This document shows, piece after piece, positions 8,744-16,713 of a DNA stretch of 64,000 nucleotides. The DNA comes from Acutalibacter muris (GTDB lineage Bacteria; Bacillota; Clostridia; Oscillospirales; Acutalibacteraceae). The position numbers and the translations under genes are program-made. The notes below the pieces were generated by a model. That model saw nothing but the letters and a program-made list of their open reading frames with translations, did not search any database and was not told where the DNA came from. The stretch covers positions 2,170,001-2,234,000 of the forward strand of contig NZ_CP021422.1 of NCBI RefSeq assembly GCF_002201475.1, given 5' to 3'. The stretch's first letter is position 1. The number at the start of each line of letters is the position of its first letter.

Positions 8744-8772
8744 TTCTTTGTTTAGCGGCACAAATTTTGAGC
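8744..8772 (+). repeat. Direct repeat X, right copy
   Basis: This is the partner of 2449-2477, with 27 of 29 positions identical. It begins 3 bp after the HEPN stop. Confidence 0.65.
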
Positions 8773-8809
8773 TGAGCGTCGATCTTTCGGGGTCGAGATT
8801 TTGGGGTAT

Positions 8810-8828
8810 CATCAATAAATCATCAAAA
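8810..8828 (+). repeat. Direct repeat Y, right copy
   Basis: This copy is identical to 1479-1497. It lies 77 bp upstream of the second tRNA-Trp fragment. Confidence 0.6.
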
Positions 8829-8904
8829 CTTATCGGGACGCGAGTTTTGGAAACACAAACGGCTCAACCGTGCGGAAAACTGGCTGTTATATGTCCGCTC
8901 ATGT

Positions 8905-8963
8905 CTTTTCCACATCCACTCCAAAACCGCGTGCCGAGGGTTCGAATCCTTCTGCCCCTGCCA
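8905..8963 (+). other. tRNA-Trp 3'-end fragment, right attachment-site-like sequence
   Basis: The fragment runs from a shared CTTTTCCACATCCA lead-in through CTCCAAAACCGC to a canonical T-arm (GAGGG TTCGAAT CCTTC) and TGCCCCT-G-CCA. The 5' half of the tRNA is absent: the bases before the anticodon loop cannot form the stem. It is better preserved than the copy at 1248. The lead-in is shared by both copies although it is not tRNA sequence, so it derives from the element's own attachment site. Confidence 0.8.
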
Positions 8964-8992
8964 TCCTAAGAAAACCAAAAAGATATTTGGGC

Positions 8993-9021
8993 AAAAAACC
9001 GCGTGACTAACGCGGTTTTTT
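8993..9021 (+). terminator. Terminator downstream of the right tRNA-Trp fragment
   Basis: AAAAAACCGCG / CGCGGTTTTTT arms enclose a 7-nt loop and end in a T-run, 30 bp after the CCA. Confidence 0.75.
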
Positions 9022-9112
9022 GCATCTCGAAAGCCTGGATTTCAAAAGTGCGAAAACGTGGATGTAAGTAAGCGAAAAATAGATACGAACCCTCGTAAAA
9101 AAGGAAAAAAGC

Positions 9113-9141
9113 AAGAGCGGTTCCCATAAGGAGCCGCTCTT
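9113..9141. terminator. Hairpin near the left end of the IS66 element
   Basis: The AAGAGCGG / CCGCTCTT arms (9113-9120, 9134-9141) lie just downstream of the tnpC stop. They could end tnpC transcription or block outside transcription into the element. Confidence 0.55.
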
Positions 9142-9174
9142 TGAAATAATTAATGCATTAAATTGGCCAACTGG

Positions 9175-10773
9175 TTATCGGCACAAGTCTTGTGCCGCAT
9201 CATTCCAAGGCGCGCAATCGTCAGCAGAGGTTCCTACCGGCAGCCGTTCCAATAAGAACTGGAAGTACCGGAAAGGCCGCAGGCCGTTGGCTTTAGCAGT
9301 CTCCACAATAGAATAAGCGACTGCACTGGCGCTGGCTCCTCTGGGCGTGTTGGAAAACAGCCAGTTCTTCCGGCCCACGGCAAAGGGCCGATAGTAACCG
9401 CAAGGTTACTATTCAGCCCGCTCCGCACGGTTGTTGGACAGTTCCAAGCGCCCATCCAGGAACACGTGCATCAACCACTCTTTTTGCTTTACGGCATAAG
9501 TCAGCGCCGCGCCATAGGCAGACTTTGGCACGGGGTTGCGGTCATATTCATTTTTGGCCCAGGCAAAGAATTCCTCTGCTATGGGGAAAGAATACTCTTT
9601 CCTTGCCTGGAACCGCTCCTGGAAAGAGAGCCTTTTCTCCGTGTATCCAGCTTCCAGCTCAAACAATTTGTTGCAGTAACGCAATCCAGTCTGTGCCGGA
9701 TGCTTTTCCCTCGCGTCTTTGGGCAGAGTTTTGAGAGTATCTGTGAATTTTCTCCTCATGTGGGCCCAACACCCAACCGCGGTTATGTCCGGCGGCAGCT
9801 TACAATGGTAGGCCTCATACCCATCGGTGTGGAGGAATCCTGAGAAACCCGTCAAGAAAGCCTTGGCGTGCTCCCCGGCCCGGCTGGGCTGGTAGTCATA
9901 CAGAACCACCGGCCTTTCACTGTCCCCAGAGGTCCGGTAGACCCACACATAGCTTTTTTGTGTAGCTTTCCTGCCATCTTCCCGCAGCACGGTCAGTGTG
10001 GTCTCGTCCGCGTGGAGTATCTCGTTAGAGAGCAGTTCACTGCGCAAACGCTGGAAGAAATCCTCAAACCACCTCTCATGGGTGGCGATCACCCAGTTTG
10101 CCATTGTCTGCCGGCACACCGATCCGCTGAAATTCCTGTTCCTGCCGGTACAACGGCAATGCCAGCGCATATTTGTTGTTCAAAATGTGCGCAAGCAGGC
10201 TGGGCGAAACGATCCCGCTGCCAGGGAGGAGCCCCGCTGGGACTTCGCTCTTTTTCATGGGCGTGGCTAACGCGTTTTTCTCGCAATTCCGGCAGCTGTA
10301 GGCCGTCTGGACGTGCTCCACTACCTTGTACTGCGCCGGGACATACCGCAGTTCCCTCCGAACAACCTCGTGGCCGCAGGCATGCATCTCCCCGCCGCAT
10401 ACCGGACAAACCTGTTCTCCCTCTGGCAGCTCGTGAACAATTTGCTCTGTTGGCAGCTTAGAAAAGTCCAGTTCCCGTTTCCCAGCCTGCTTTTTCCTCT
10501 TGTATACGATCTGCTCTAAATCAGGCTCTGCTGCCTTAGGATCTGCCAGCGTTTCCGGCTCATTGAACAGCGAGGTCTGTTCCTCCAGTTCTACGCTCTT
10601 TTCGCTGGACGGCCCAAATTGTTTGGAGCTGCAAATGACGTTGGGCCTGTCGTCCCAAGTCACTTGAACTGCCCTTTGAACCAATCCACCTGCTTGCGCA
10701 ACTCCGCTATTTCTTTGTCCTTCTCGCTGACGATTTCCTGCCACTGCGCGGCGCTTTTCCCTGTGTTTTCCAT
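9175..10773 (-). pseudogene. tnpC: IS66-family transposase (TnpC) with several frame breaks
   Basis: Transposase homology spans the whole interval in several frames. 10773-10661 gives MENTGKSAAQWQEIVSEKDK and the coiled leader. After an out-of-frame insertion, a second frame supplies QFGPSSEKS and the zinc-binding CPVCGGEMH region. A one-base loss near 10115 moves to the frame with the DDE-domain start LHADETTLTVL, HTDGYEAY and the catalytic-Glu context LSNNRAER. A 22-bp palindrome at 9391-9412 breaks the frame again before GRKNWLFSNTPRGA. At least three lesions make it a clear pseudogene. Confidence 0.9.
9391..9412. repeat. 22-bp hairpin palindrome at a break in tnpC
   Basis: ATAGTAACC-GCAA-GGTTACTAT (10-bp arms counting the inner C-G pair, with a 2-nt core) sits exactly where the conserved NNRAER-to-GRKNWLF segment should be continuous. 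Related transposases have no counterpart here, as far as I recall the family. Confidence 0.6.
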
Positions 10774-10808
10774 AACTTAATTATACCAAAAACAAGAAAA
10801 ACTGCAAT

Positions 10809-10837
10809 AGAAAAAGCCCATTTTACCTGGGCTTTTT
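10809..10837 (-). terminator. Hairpin between the zinc-ribbon/TnpB gene and tnpC
   Basis: GAAAAAGCCCA / TGGGCTTTTTC arms overlap the end of the TnpB-type gene. T-runs on both sides could allow termination in either direction. Confidence 0.6.
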
Positions 10838-11857
10838 CTCCTTGCATGGCACAATTGACCGGCTTTTTAAATACTCAAATTCTTTCTCCGTTATTTCCAA
10901 TACCTTTCCTGCTTCAGCTGGCGGCCAAGGGTAGCTCCCGCTCTGGGCACGGCGCTTGCTCAGGCAGAAACCCGCCCCGTCCCACTCTAAATATTTTATC
11001 ATGGTGCCACTCAAATCACGAAAAACGTACAGATTTCCGTCATAGGGGCTGTGGTTCAGTTGATACCGGATGATCCCCAGCAGCCCGTCCAGCCCCGTAT
11101 ACATGCTGGTTTCCCCGCACACCAGCCATACCCTTTTCCCCCGTCTTGGGGGTGGGGATTTTTTGCTGGCCTCATGCAGCTGTTCCTTCCAATCCTCCGC
11201 GTTGGTGTACCGGATGCGCCTCATGCCCCGTTTGTGGCCAGGGTCATGCCGGGCTGCTGCCGCGCATTCCCGGCTGCAGTATTTCTGCTCTGACTTGACA
11301 AACGTGCTGAATCCCTCTCCGCACCAGCCGCAGACCCTATCCTCCCTCGTCTGTGCCATGGCCTGCAAATAACACTCCCGGCTGCAGTACTCCCCGCCAT
11401 GCCACCTTTCGCTGGTGAACTCTTTTCCGCAAAACGCGCATCTGCGCATTCCCGGCTCCCTGGACGGGTTTGCCTTGCGATATTCCTTCCACCACTCTTT
11501 CCGGCACTCGTCGCTGCAAAAACGCCGGGTCTTGCAGTTCCAGTCCAGTTCAAATTCTACCCCGCAATTGGGGCAGACCTGTTTCCCTCGTCCCTGCTCA
11601 TGCTGCTTTTCCTGCCTCTGCTTTCTATGGTACTCCTGGCGGCAGCGGTCGCTGCAAAAACGCCTCCAACGGCCGCGCTCTCCGCTCTGCTCCACGGGGG
11701 CTCCGCATTCCGGACAGACGTCCACTTTGCCCCCATAATACCTCTTGGCGTTATGGTATTTTATTCTGCACTCCGCGCTACAGAACTTCTGGCGGCTCTT
11801 GTGGCAGGTCGGCTCAAACTCTTTCCCACACCGCTGGCATTTGTGCTCTGTTCCCAT
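10823..11857 (-). CDS. tnpB: IS66 TnpB-type accessory protein fused to five zinc-ribbon modules
   Basis: Residues about 5-205 hold five CxxC...C(S)xxC modules: CQRCGKEF..FCSAECR, CPECGAPV..FCSDRCR, CPNCGVEF..FCSDECR, CAFCGKEF..YCSRECY and CGWCGEGF..YCSRECA. Residues about 240-340 match IS66 Orf2/TnpB: WLVCGETSMYTGLDGLLGII, then NLYVFRDLSGTMIKYLEWDG and WPPAEAGKVLEITEKEF. TnpB alone is about 115 residues. The zinc array may provide DNA binding or replace TnpA, which is missing; that is inference. The frame is intact, unlike tnpC. Confidence 0.8.
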   Translation of the reverse strand: MGTEHKCQRCGKEFEPTCHKSRQKFCSAECRIKYHNAKRYYGGKVDVCPECGAPVEQSGERGRWRRFCSDRCRQEYHRKQRQEKQHEQGRGKQVCPNCGVEFELDWNCKTRRFCSDECRKEWWKEYRKANPSREPGMRRCAFCGKEFTSERWHGGEYCSRECYLQAMAQTREDRVCGWCGEGFSTFVKSEQKYCSRECAAAARHDPGHKRGMRRIRYTNAEDWKEQLHEASKKSPPPRRGKRVWLVCGETSMYTGLDGLLGIIRYQLNHSPYDGNLYVFRDLSGTMIKYLEWDGAGFCLSKRRAQSGSYPWPPAEAGKVLEITEKEFEYLKSRSIVPCKEKKPR

Positions 11858-12013
11858 TCCTTATATCCTTCGTTTTTCTTCATCCCTCCTTCATTATACC
11901 GCCTTCTTCTTTTCTTGCGTAGGTTCGTATCTATTTTTCGCTTACAGATGAAAATTTGGCCTTTTGGCTTTGCGGCAGGAACCGAACCCTCACAACAACA
12001 GAATAAGGAAAAA

Positions 12014-12050
12014 CGAGAGGGTCAGCGGAGATAATCCGTCGGCCCTCTCG
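12014..12050 (+). terminator. Hairpin upstream of the ArdA-like gene
   Basis: CGAGAGGG / CCCTCTCG outer arms and CGGA / TCCG inner pairing form an interrupted stem. No strong T-run follows. Confidence 0.45.
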
Positions 12051-12064
12051 CCGTAAAAATACAT

Positions 12065-12115
12065 AGCCGGTCGCTTGGAAACTTTCCCTGAAAACAAGCG
12101 ACCGGCTTTTTTTAT
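12065..12115 (+). terminator. Strong terminator preceding the ArdA-like gene
   Basis: AGCCGGTCGCTT / AAGCGACCGGCT is a perfect 12-bp stem followed by seven T. It would end transcription arriving from the left, so the next gene either depends on antitermination or has its start point inside this region. Confidence 0.75.
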
Positions 12116-12135
12116 TTCAGGAAGGAGCTGAACCT

Positions 12136-13266
12136 ATGATAACCCTAAAAATCTGGCACGGCCCCATGCGGGCCACGCTGACCCTCCCCCTGCGCGAAGC
12201 AGAGATTCAAAAGGCGCTCGTCAAGGCGTTCCACACTGCGCCCTTCAAGGTCACCGCCGACGATATGTCTCCAGAGGCGCTGGCCATGCTGAATGGGAAG
12301 GAGATCGATCTGGACGAACTGAACTTCCTCGCCAAAAGCCTGGATCGGTTCACCCCATACGAGCAGGACCAGTTTTGGGCGATTGTACAGATGGAGCAAC
12401 CGTCAGACCTCAAAGCGCTTATTAACCTCGCCTTTAATATGGAGAGGTACACGTTGGTGCAAAACGTCACCGACCTGGCCGCTGTGGGAAAGAAGTATCT
12501 GCTCAATAAGATGGGGACTCTGCCCGCTTCCGAAATTGACAACCTCGACTTCGAGCAGGCAGGCCGCGAACTGCTGACCAGCGGAGATGGAACTCCCACC
12601 ACCTACGGCCTGCTCTTCACGAATGAGGACGTACCGTACCGCGAAGTCTACCACGGCGCAACTTTTCCCTACTGCGAACCTCGCCGGGACATTATCGCCG
12701 TTGCAAAGATGGAGTACGGCCCCAAAACCGAGTACCTGTACTTGCCGGAAGATGAACTCGCCATCATCAAGGCCGCCCGGCGGATGGGAGCGCCGTCCCC
12801 GGATATGTGCCGGGTGGCGTTCACGGATTTTATGCTGGACGCTCCAACCTGGATACAGCATCTGGAAACCATGCTGTGTGAGCATGGCCTCGGGGTGGCA
12901 AACGAACTGGCTGACGCATTTCCGAGAACCACAGAGGGCTTTGAAAAGCTGGCGGCGGTCGTGGAGTATGCCGACGTTTCCAGTAGCGGAGAGGTCATGA
13001 GAATAGCCCGGCATCTGGAGGATTTTGTGTTCATCAAAGACGCGGAAACAGACGAAGATGTAGGCCATCACTTTGTCAGTTTTGACAGCGAGTATCGCGC
13101 TTCGCCGGAGTTGGCAGACTATATCGACTTTGACGCCCTGGGCAATCAGATCAGTGAGGATCGAGAGGGGCAGTTTGTGGAAGGAGGCTTCGTCTGCATG
13201 GACAGCGGCTGTTCGCTGGAAATGATTTTAGATGATGACCTGGACCTTGCGATGAGGGGGATTTAG
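12136..13266 (+). CDS. Acidic ArdA-like protein (putative antirestriction protein)
   Basis: The 376-residue protein is strongly acidic with no signal peptide or membrane segment. The C-terminal motif ELADYIDFDALGNQISEDR followed by GQFVEGGFV resembles the end of ArdA proteins, which mimic B-form DNA and inhibit type I restriction enzymes. Many conjugative elements carry them. The repeated modules (LNFLAKSLDRFTPYEQDQF and later ANELADAFPRTTEGFEKL) also fit an ArdA-like multi-domain build, but overall similarity is loose. The RBS AAGGAG is well placed. A 1-bp gap to the next gene suggests cotranscription. Confidence 0.5.
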   Translation: MITLKIWHGPMRATLTLPLREAEIQKALVKAFHTAPFKVTADDMSPEALAMLNGKEIDLDELNFLAKSLDRFTPYEQDQFWAIVQMEQPSDLKALINLAFNMERYTLVQNVTDLAAVGKKYLLNKMGTLPASEIDNLDFEQAGRELLTSGDGTPTTYGLLFTNEDVPYREVYHGATFPYCEPRRDIIAVAKMEYGPKTEYLYLPEDELAIIKAARRMGAPSPDMCRVAFTDFMLDAPTWIQHLETMLCEHGLGVANELADAFPRTTEGFEKLAAVVEYADVSSSGEVMRIARHLEDFVFIKDAETDEDVGHHFVSFDSEYRASPELADYIDFDALGNQISEDREGQFVEGGFVCMDSGCSLEMILDDDLDLAMRGI

Positions 13267-13267
13267 C

Positions 13268-13843
13268 ATGATAAAAGTCAAAATTACCAACAAAACCGGG
13301 GCAGCCCTTGCGCGGGAACTGCCCACCGACATTCATCAGCTCTACCACGATATGCGGGAGGCGGGTATTAGTAAGCCTCCGAAAAACATTCTGCTCCATG
13401 ACGATAAGGATGTAGAGGTAAAGCTGTCCTCCGACAGCGAGATCGGTAGCCGCCTGCTGCGGGTGTTCGGCAAGAACGACACCCTGGCCGACGCCAACAC
13501 TGTGGCCTTCGCTGTCAGCACCGCCAGAGAGGAAATTCTCACAGACTTGGAACAGAATATCGTCCACAACCAGTATCTCAGCAAAGAAATGTTATTCGAC
13601 GATATCAAGGCCATGACCCAGGCCGCCGGGCCGGTCAAGCTGACGTTCTACTGTCCATTGGTGGGCCAGCTTGACGATGGTGAGTATGACGAGTATATCG
13701 AGATTGGCAGCGGATATCTCGTCGATCACCTCCACCAGCAGTTCCACCTCGTCGGCAAAGGTCATGCCGTCCTCGATGAGATTCTGCCGGGTGGAGCTAT
13801 AGGTGCTGCCGCTCATGTCACGGGCCACGGCCTCATAGCTTAA
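13268..13843 (+). CDS. Mobile-element protein of unknown function, 3' end replaced at a junction
   Basis: I do not recognise a named domain. The first about 150 residues (MIKVKITNKTGAALARELPT to about IEIGSGYLV) look like a genuine soluble alpha/beta protein and follow the ArdA-like gene by 1 bp. Beyond about 13720 the frame merely reads the antisense of the truncated phage portal gene, so the native C terminus is lost and the last about 40 codons are accidental. Confidence 0.6.
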   Translation: MIKVKITNKTGAALARELPTDIHQLYHDMREAGISKPPKNILLHDDKDVEVKLSSDSEIGSRLLRVFGKNDTLADANTVAFAVSTAREEILTDLEQNIVHNQYLSKEMLFDDIKAMTQAAGPVKLTFYCPLVGQLDDGEYDEYIEIGSGYLVDHLHQQFHLVGKGHAVLDEILPGGAIGAAAHVTGHGLIA

Positions 13844-14845
13844 CCCCTGACCAGAGGACACAAGCCTTTGCAGCAGTTTAACGTAGGTAGCGGCATCGGT
13901 AGCCTGACCCTGGGGGTTGATCATGTCCACCTCATCCCCCGCGTTCAGTTCGTTGACCATGCCAGGAGTAAACATCTGCCGGGAGTAAGTCTTTCCCGTC
14001 TGCCCGCCTGCGGCGCGGCCCAGGCCGGTGGGGTTCAGCCTCTTGATGAACAGCGCCACGGAGGCAAAAATCCGCTGCTTGACGTTTTCTGCCACGATAA
14101 ATTCGTTGGCGTCCCGCACCCGGGGCAGCGTGGGAGCCATGTCGCTCATTTCCCTCAACTGGGAAGGCCTGCGCTTGCTGAAGTAGAAAATAACCTCCTT
14201 CGCCTCCACATACACCGGCTCCGGGGACGTGATGCCATCGATGGAATACTGCCGGAACCAGTAGCCCACCGGCTTATTGTAGGGGGTATACTCAATACCC
14301 CCGCACACGCGGTTGCCCTTGTGCTTTGCCACGATGGTGCTGCCGTCCAGTTCGTCCACCTCCATCGCCTGGAGCTTGAAGAGTAGAAGGCCGTCCCCGG
14401 TGTACCTCTTGACGAAAAGCATACCGCCGTCCACCTTTTTCCGGCGGACGGCCATACGCAGCATCTGACTGAGGCTTTGGGTGCCGGTGACGTCGCAGTT
14501 GCGCTTTTTACACCACTGGGCCCAGAGCTTCTCTATCTCATGGTTTAGCTCCGGCTTGCCGGTCTCCGCCTGCAAAGTAAAGCCCCCGCCCACCACATTG
14601 CGGACGAAGGCTCCCATCACCCCATTGAGCATATCTGAGTTGCGCTCCAGGTCGCGGGCTCTGGCGCGTACCGTATCCCGGATGTAGCGGTCGGTCTGTT
14701 CCGCGCTGGTGTTGATAGCCCGCCAGTTCGCGTTGAGCCGGGAATCGTCCCCGGTGTCGTAGTGGCGTAGCGCGTCTCGCCATGCCTGCCGGGCAAAGCC
14801 CCGCTGGGGGCTGAACCAGCTTACAACTTGGTCGATTATGTTCAT
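13700..14845 (-). pseudogene. Phage portal protein (lambda type), C terminus truncated
   Basis: About 380 residues from MNIIDQVVSWFSPQRGFARQ match the lambda-type portal family, including the N-terminal HYDTGDDSRLNANWR segment, the core VEAKEVIFYFSKRRPSQLRE and GLSYEAVARDMSGSTYSSTR. Homology stops near 13700 (after MTFADEVELLVEVIDEI), where the sequence turns into the opposing gene. Portals of this family run about 480-530 residues, so roughly the last 100 are missing. It is a relic of a head-gene operon on the minus strand, together with the DUF6148-like fragment at 15541-15708. Confidence 0.85.
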
Positions 14846-14874
14846 TTTATCACCAACTTTATTTCTGAAAAGTA

Positions 14875-14903
14875 TTGACAATACGTGTTGCACGTGTTAT
14901 AAT
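14875..14903 (+). promoter_or_regulatory. Promoter and likely HicB operator of hicAB
   Basis: Consensus TTGACA (14875-14880), a 17-bp spacer and TATAAT (14898-14903). The spacer contains the inverted repeat ACGTG-TTG-CACGT (14883-14895), well placed for autorepression by the ribbon-helix-helix of HicB. Confidence 0.75.
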
Positions 14904-14925
14904 AATCTTGCAAGGAGGGAAGAAC

Positions 14926-15102
14926 ATGAAAGACAAAGACCTGCTGAAACTTCTGAAGAAAAACGGCTGGGAAGTGGTCAGGATACACGGAAGCCACCAT
15001 GTTCTTCAAAAGGGGGAGGACACCACCGTGCTCCCCCTCCACGGCAAAGATGTTCCCACAGGCTTGCTAAACAAAATTCTAAAGGACACGGGGCTCAAAT
15101 AG
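14926..15102 (+). CDS. hicA: HicA-family mRNA interferase toxin
   Basis: The 58-residue protein has the dsRBD-like HicA fold. KLLKKNGWEVVRIHGSHHVL contains the catalytic His in GSHH, and VPLHGKDVPTGLLNKILK forms the conserved end. In the family it degrades mRNA independently of translation. The start follows AAGGAGGG by 6 bases. hicB is 26 bp downstream and toxin-first order is usual. It appears intact and may help retain the surrounding island. Confidence 0.92.
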   Translation: MKDKDLLKLLKKNGWEVVRIHGSHHVLQKGEDTTVLPLHGKDVPTGLLNKILKDTGLK

Positions 15103-15128
15103 TCCCATCCTTTAAGGAGGTATCTTGT

Positions 15129-15506
15129 ATGATGTTTGTCTATCCCGCTGTTTTTCATCAAGAAGATAACGCCTATTGGGTGGAGTTCCCCGACCTGCCC
15201 GGCTGCCAGAGCTTCGGCGACACCCTCCCCGAGACGATGGCTGAGGCCCAGGAAGCGTTAGCCGCTTATGTGCTCACTCTGCTGGAGCAGGGCAAACCGC
15301 TTGCACAACCTTCCGACATAGGAGCTATCACCCCGGAGGATGGATTTACCTCCCTAGTGGCCTGCACCATCGACCAGTACAAGGACACTCGGGCCGTGAA
15401 GAAGACTCTCACCATTCCCTCCTGGCTCAACGACCGGGCCACGGCGATGGGGGTCAATTTCTCCCAAGCTCTACAGGAAGCCCTTATCACAAAAATTCAG
15501 GCGTAA
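15129..15506 (+). CDS. hicB: HicB-family antitoxin
   Basis: This 125-residue protein has an N-terminal degenerate RNase-H-like HicB domain (PAVFHQEDNAYWVEFPDLPG, with PDLPGCQSFGDT conserved). A ribbon-helix-helix DNA-binding C terminus follows (KKTLTIPSWLNDRATAMG). It should bind HicA and repress the shared promoter. AAGGAGG precedes the ATG. The pair stands between two phage-gene remnants on the other strand, so it either came with the phage or was inserted into it. Confidence 0.92.
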   Translation: MMFVYPAVFHQEDNAYWVEFPDLPGCQSFGDTLPETMAEAQEALAAYVLTLLEQGKPLAQPSDIGAITPEDGFTSLVACTIDQYKDTRAVKKTLTIPSWLNDRATAMGVNFSQALQEALITKIQA

Positions 15507-15511
15507 GCAAG

Positions 15512-15540
15512 AGCCGGGCAGCTACAAGCTGTCCGGCTTT
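15512..15540. terminator. Terminator after hicB
   Basis: AGCCGGGCAGCT / AGCTGTCCGGCT stem with one mismatch and a 3-nt loop, followed by TT. It also overlaps the 3' end of the opposing chimeric gene. Confidence 0.65.
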
Positions 15541-16704
15541 CTATCTTCCTTCAAAAAAAGCAGCCACCGTCCCCGGCAGCAAGCCCCCGTCCCCGGTGTT
15601 CTCCTGGGCCAGCAGTTCATTGCGCATCTGCCGCAGGAGCCCCAGGTCAGCCCGGGTCAGGCTGCGGCTCCCAAGCTTGTAGCTCTGCCCGCCTACCAGG
15701 ATAAGGGAATTGAAAAAGCTGCTTATGCGGCTGCAGCCACATAAATAGTATATTTTGTATTCCTTTAACTGGACTTCCGTGAGGAATGTGGCGACAGCTA
15801 ACATTGAAAAAGTGGATATGCACAGAAGGAAAAGCGGAAAAGGGAGGTCGGACAAGAGAATACGTTTTGCCGCGGCTTTTGAATAGGACGTGATATCTTC
15901 AAATGTGATGTAATGCCCATTCTGTCTGGCATACTCCATCACCTGCTGCCTTTCTTGACTGCCGGAGCCGTCAGCAAAGATAATCAGAGAATTGGGCATA
16001 CGGTGTGAAACCTTTGAGATTTCCGTAAAGTCATACATCCGCTGAAAAGCCCCCTCGGAGAGGTATATACCATTATGACTTCCTGAATCGAATAAGTCAA
16101 ACCAAGAGATACCCTCATTGCCGGAGGTCACGCCGGAACCGAGTCCGAGACTATATGACGGCTCGGTGTCTTTGCCAATGACCACTGCCGTTATGGACTT
16201 TACCGGCCTGTCACGCAAATTGCGGACTTCCAACTCTATTTTGTCTCCAACGTGGACATCCTGAAAAAGGTACCCACTGACGACGACATTTTCGGAGCCG
16301 TCCGGGTTTTGGATATCTTCATCGGGCAGCCACCGCCCCTCATCTTCGCAACGCAAAAACTGGCGGGTTGCGAGCTCGCATATAGTAACATTTACTGCAC
16401 TGTCCTGGAACACCGTATATGATCCCAAGGGATTGATAATCCTCTCTACGGCGGGAAAATCCTGGGCCAGCAAATCGTCATAATTTACTGTATCTTTATT
16501 CTGCTCTTTGTGTGTCGGCATATAATAGATGCCATCTTGCGTTAGCCCCATCTGTTCGGCGCGTCGGAAAGAGTACATATCGAAAGCATAGCACCCCATG
16601 AAATCCACCATATTAAAAATTGAGTAGGTCATAAAGCAGAAGAGGAAAAGAACCGAAATAGGGTTATGCCTGTAAAATTGAAATATAAGATGTAATCTCT
16701 TCAT
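15541..16704 (-). CDS. Chimera: truncated FtsX-type permease joined in frame to a phage DUF6148-like tail
   Basis: Residues 1 to about 335 form an FtsX/MacB-like permease. They comprise a first membrane segment (15-40), an extracellular region, then helices beginning at LPFPLFLLCISTFSMLAVAT and breaking off after CGCSRISSFFNSLIL. The last about 52 residues (GGQSYKLGSRSLTRADLGLL and on) match the C-terminal half of a small phage connector protein of the DUF6148/gpW kind, which lies next to portal in phages. The permease therefore lost its last helices at about 15708 and now ends in phage sequence. It is 9 bp downstream of the companion permease. Function is doubtful. Confidence 0.75.
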   Translation of the reverse strand: MKRLHLIFQFYRHNPISVLFLFCFMTYSIFNMVDFMGCYAFDMYSFRRAEQMGLTQDGIYYMPTHKEQNKDTVNYDDLLAQDFPAVERIINPLGSYTVFQDSAVNVTICELATRQFLRCEDEGRWLPDEDIQNPDGSENVVVSGYLFQDVHVGDKIELEVRNLRDRPVKSITAVVIGKDTEPSYSLGLGSGVTSGNEGISWFDLFDSGSHNGIYLSEGAFQRMYDFTEISKVSHRMPNSLIIFADGSGSQERQQVMEYARQNGHYITFEDITSYSKAAAKRILLSDLPFPLFLLCISTFSMLAVATFLTEVQLKEYKIYYLCGCSRISSFFNSLILVGGQSYKLGSRSLTRADLGLLRQMRNELLAQENTGDGGLLPGTVAAFFEGR

Positions 16705-16713
16705 TCCATTCTC

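Larger units (their letters stand above)
9068..11945. mobile_element. IS66-family insertion sequence, degenerate, about 2.9 kb
   Basis: Perfect 24-bp inverted ends lie at 9068-9091 and 11922-11945, reading GTAAGCGAAAAATAGATACG inwards. Their 5'-GTAA start is typical of IS66. The flanking octamers GGATGTAA (9060-9067) and AGATGAAA (11946-11953) agree at 6 of 8 positions, consistent with a decayed 8-bp target duplication. Inside, on the minus strand, are a zinc-ribbon/TnpB fusion and a broken tnpC. A separate tnpA is not seen. Confidence 0.88.

Noticed and set aside
8727..8969. 80-codon plus-strand frame ending in the tRNA-Trp fragment
   Set aside because: It reads through repeats X and Y and the tRNA fragment, all noncoding features.
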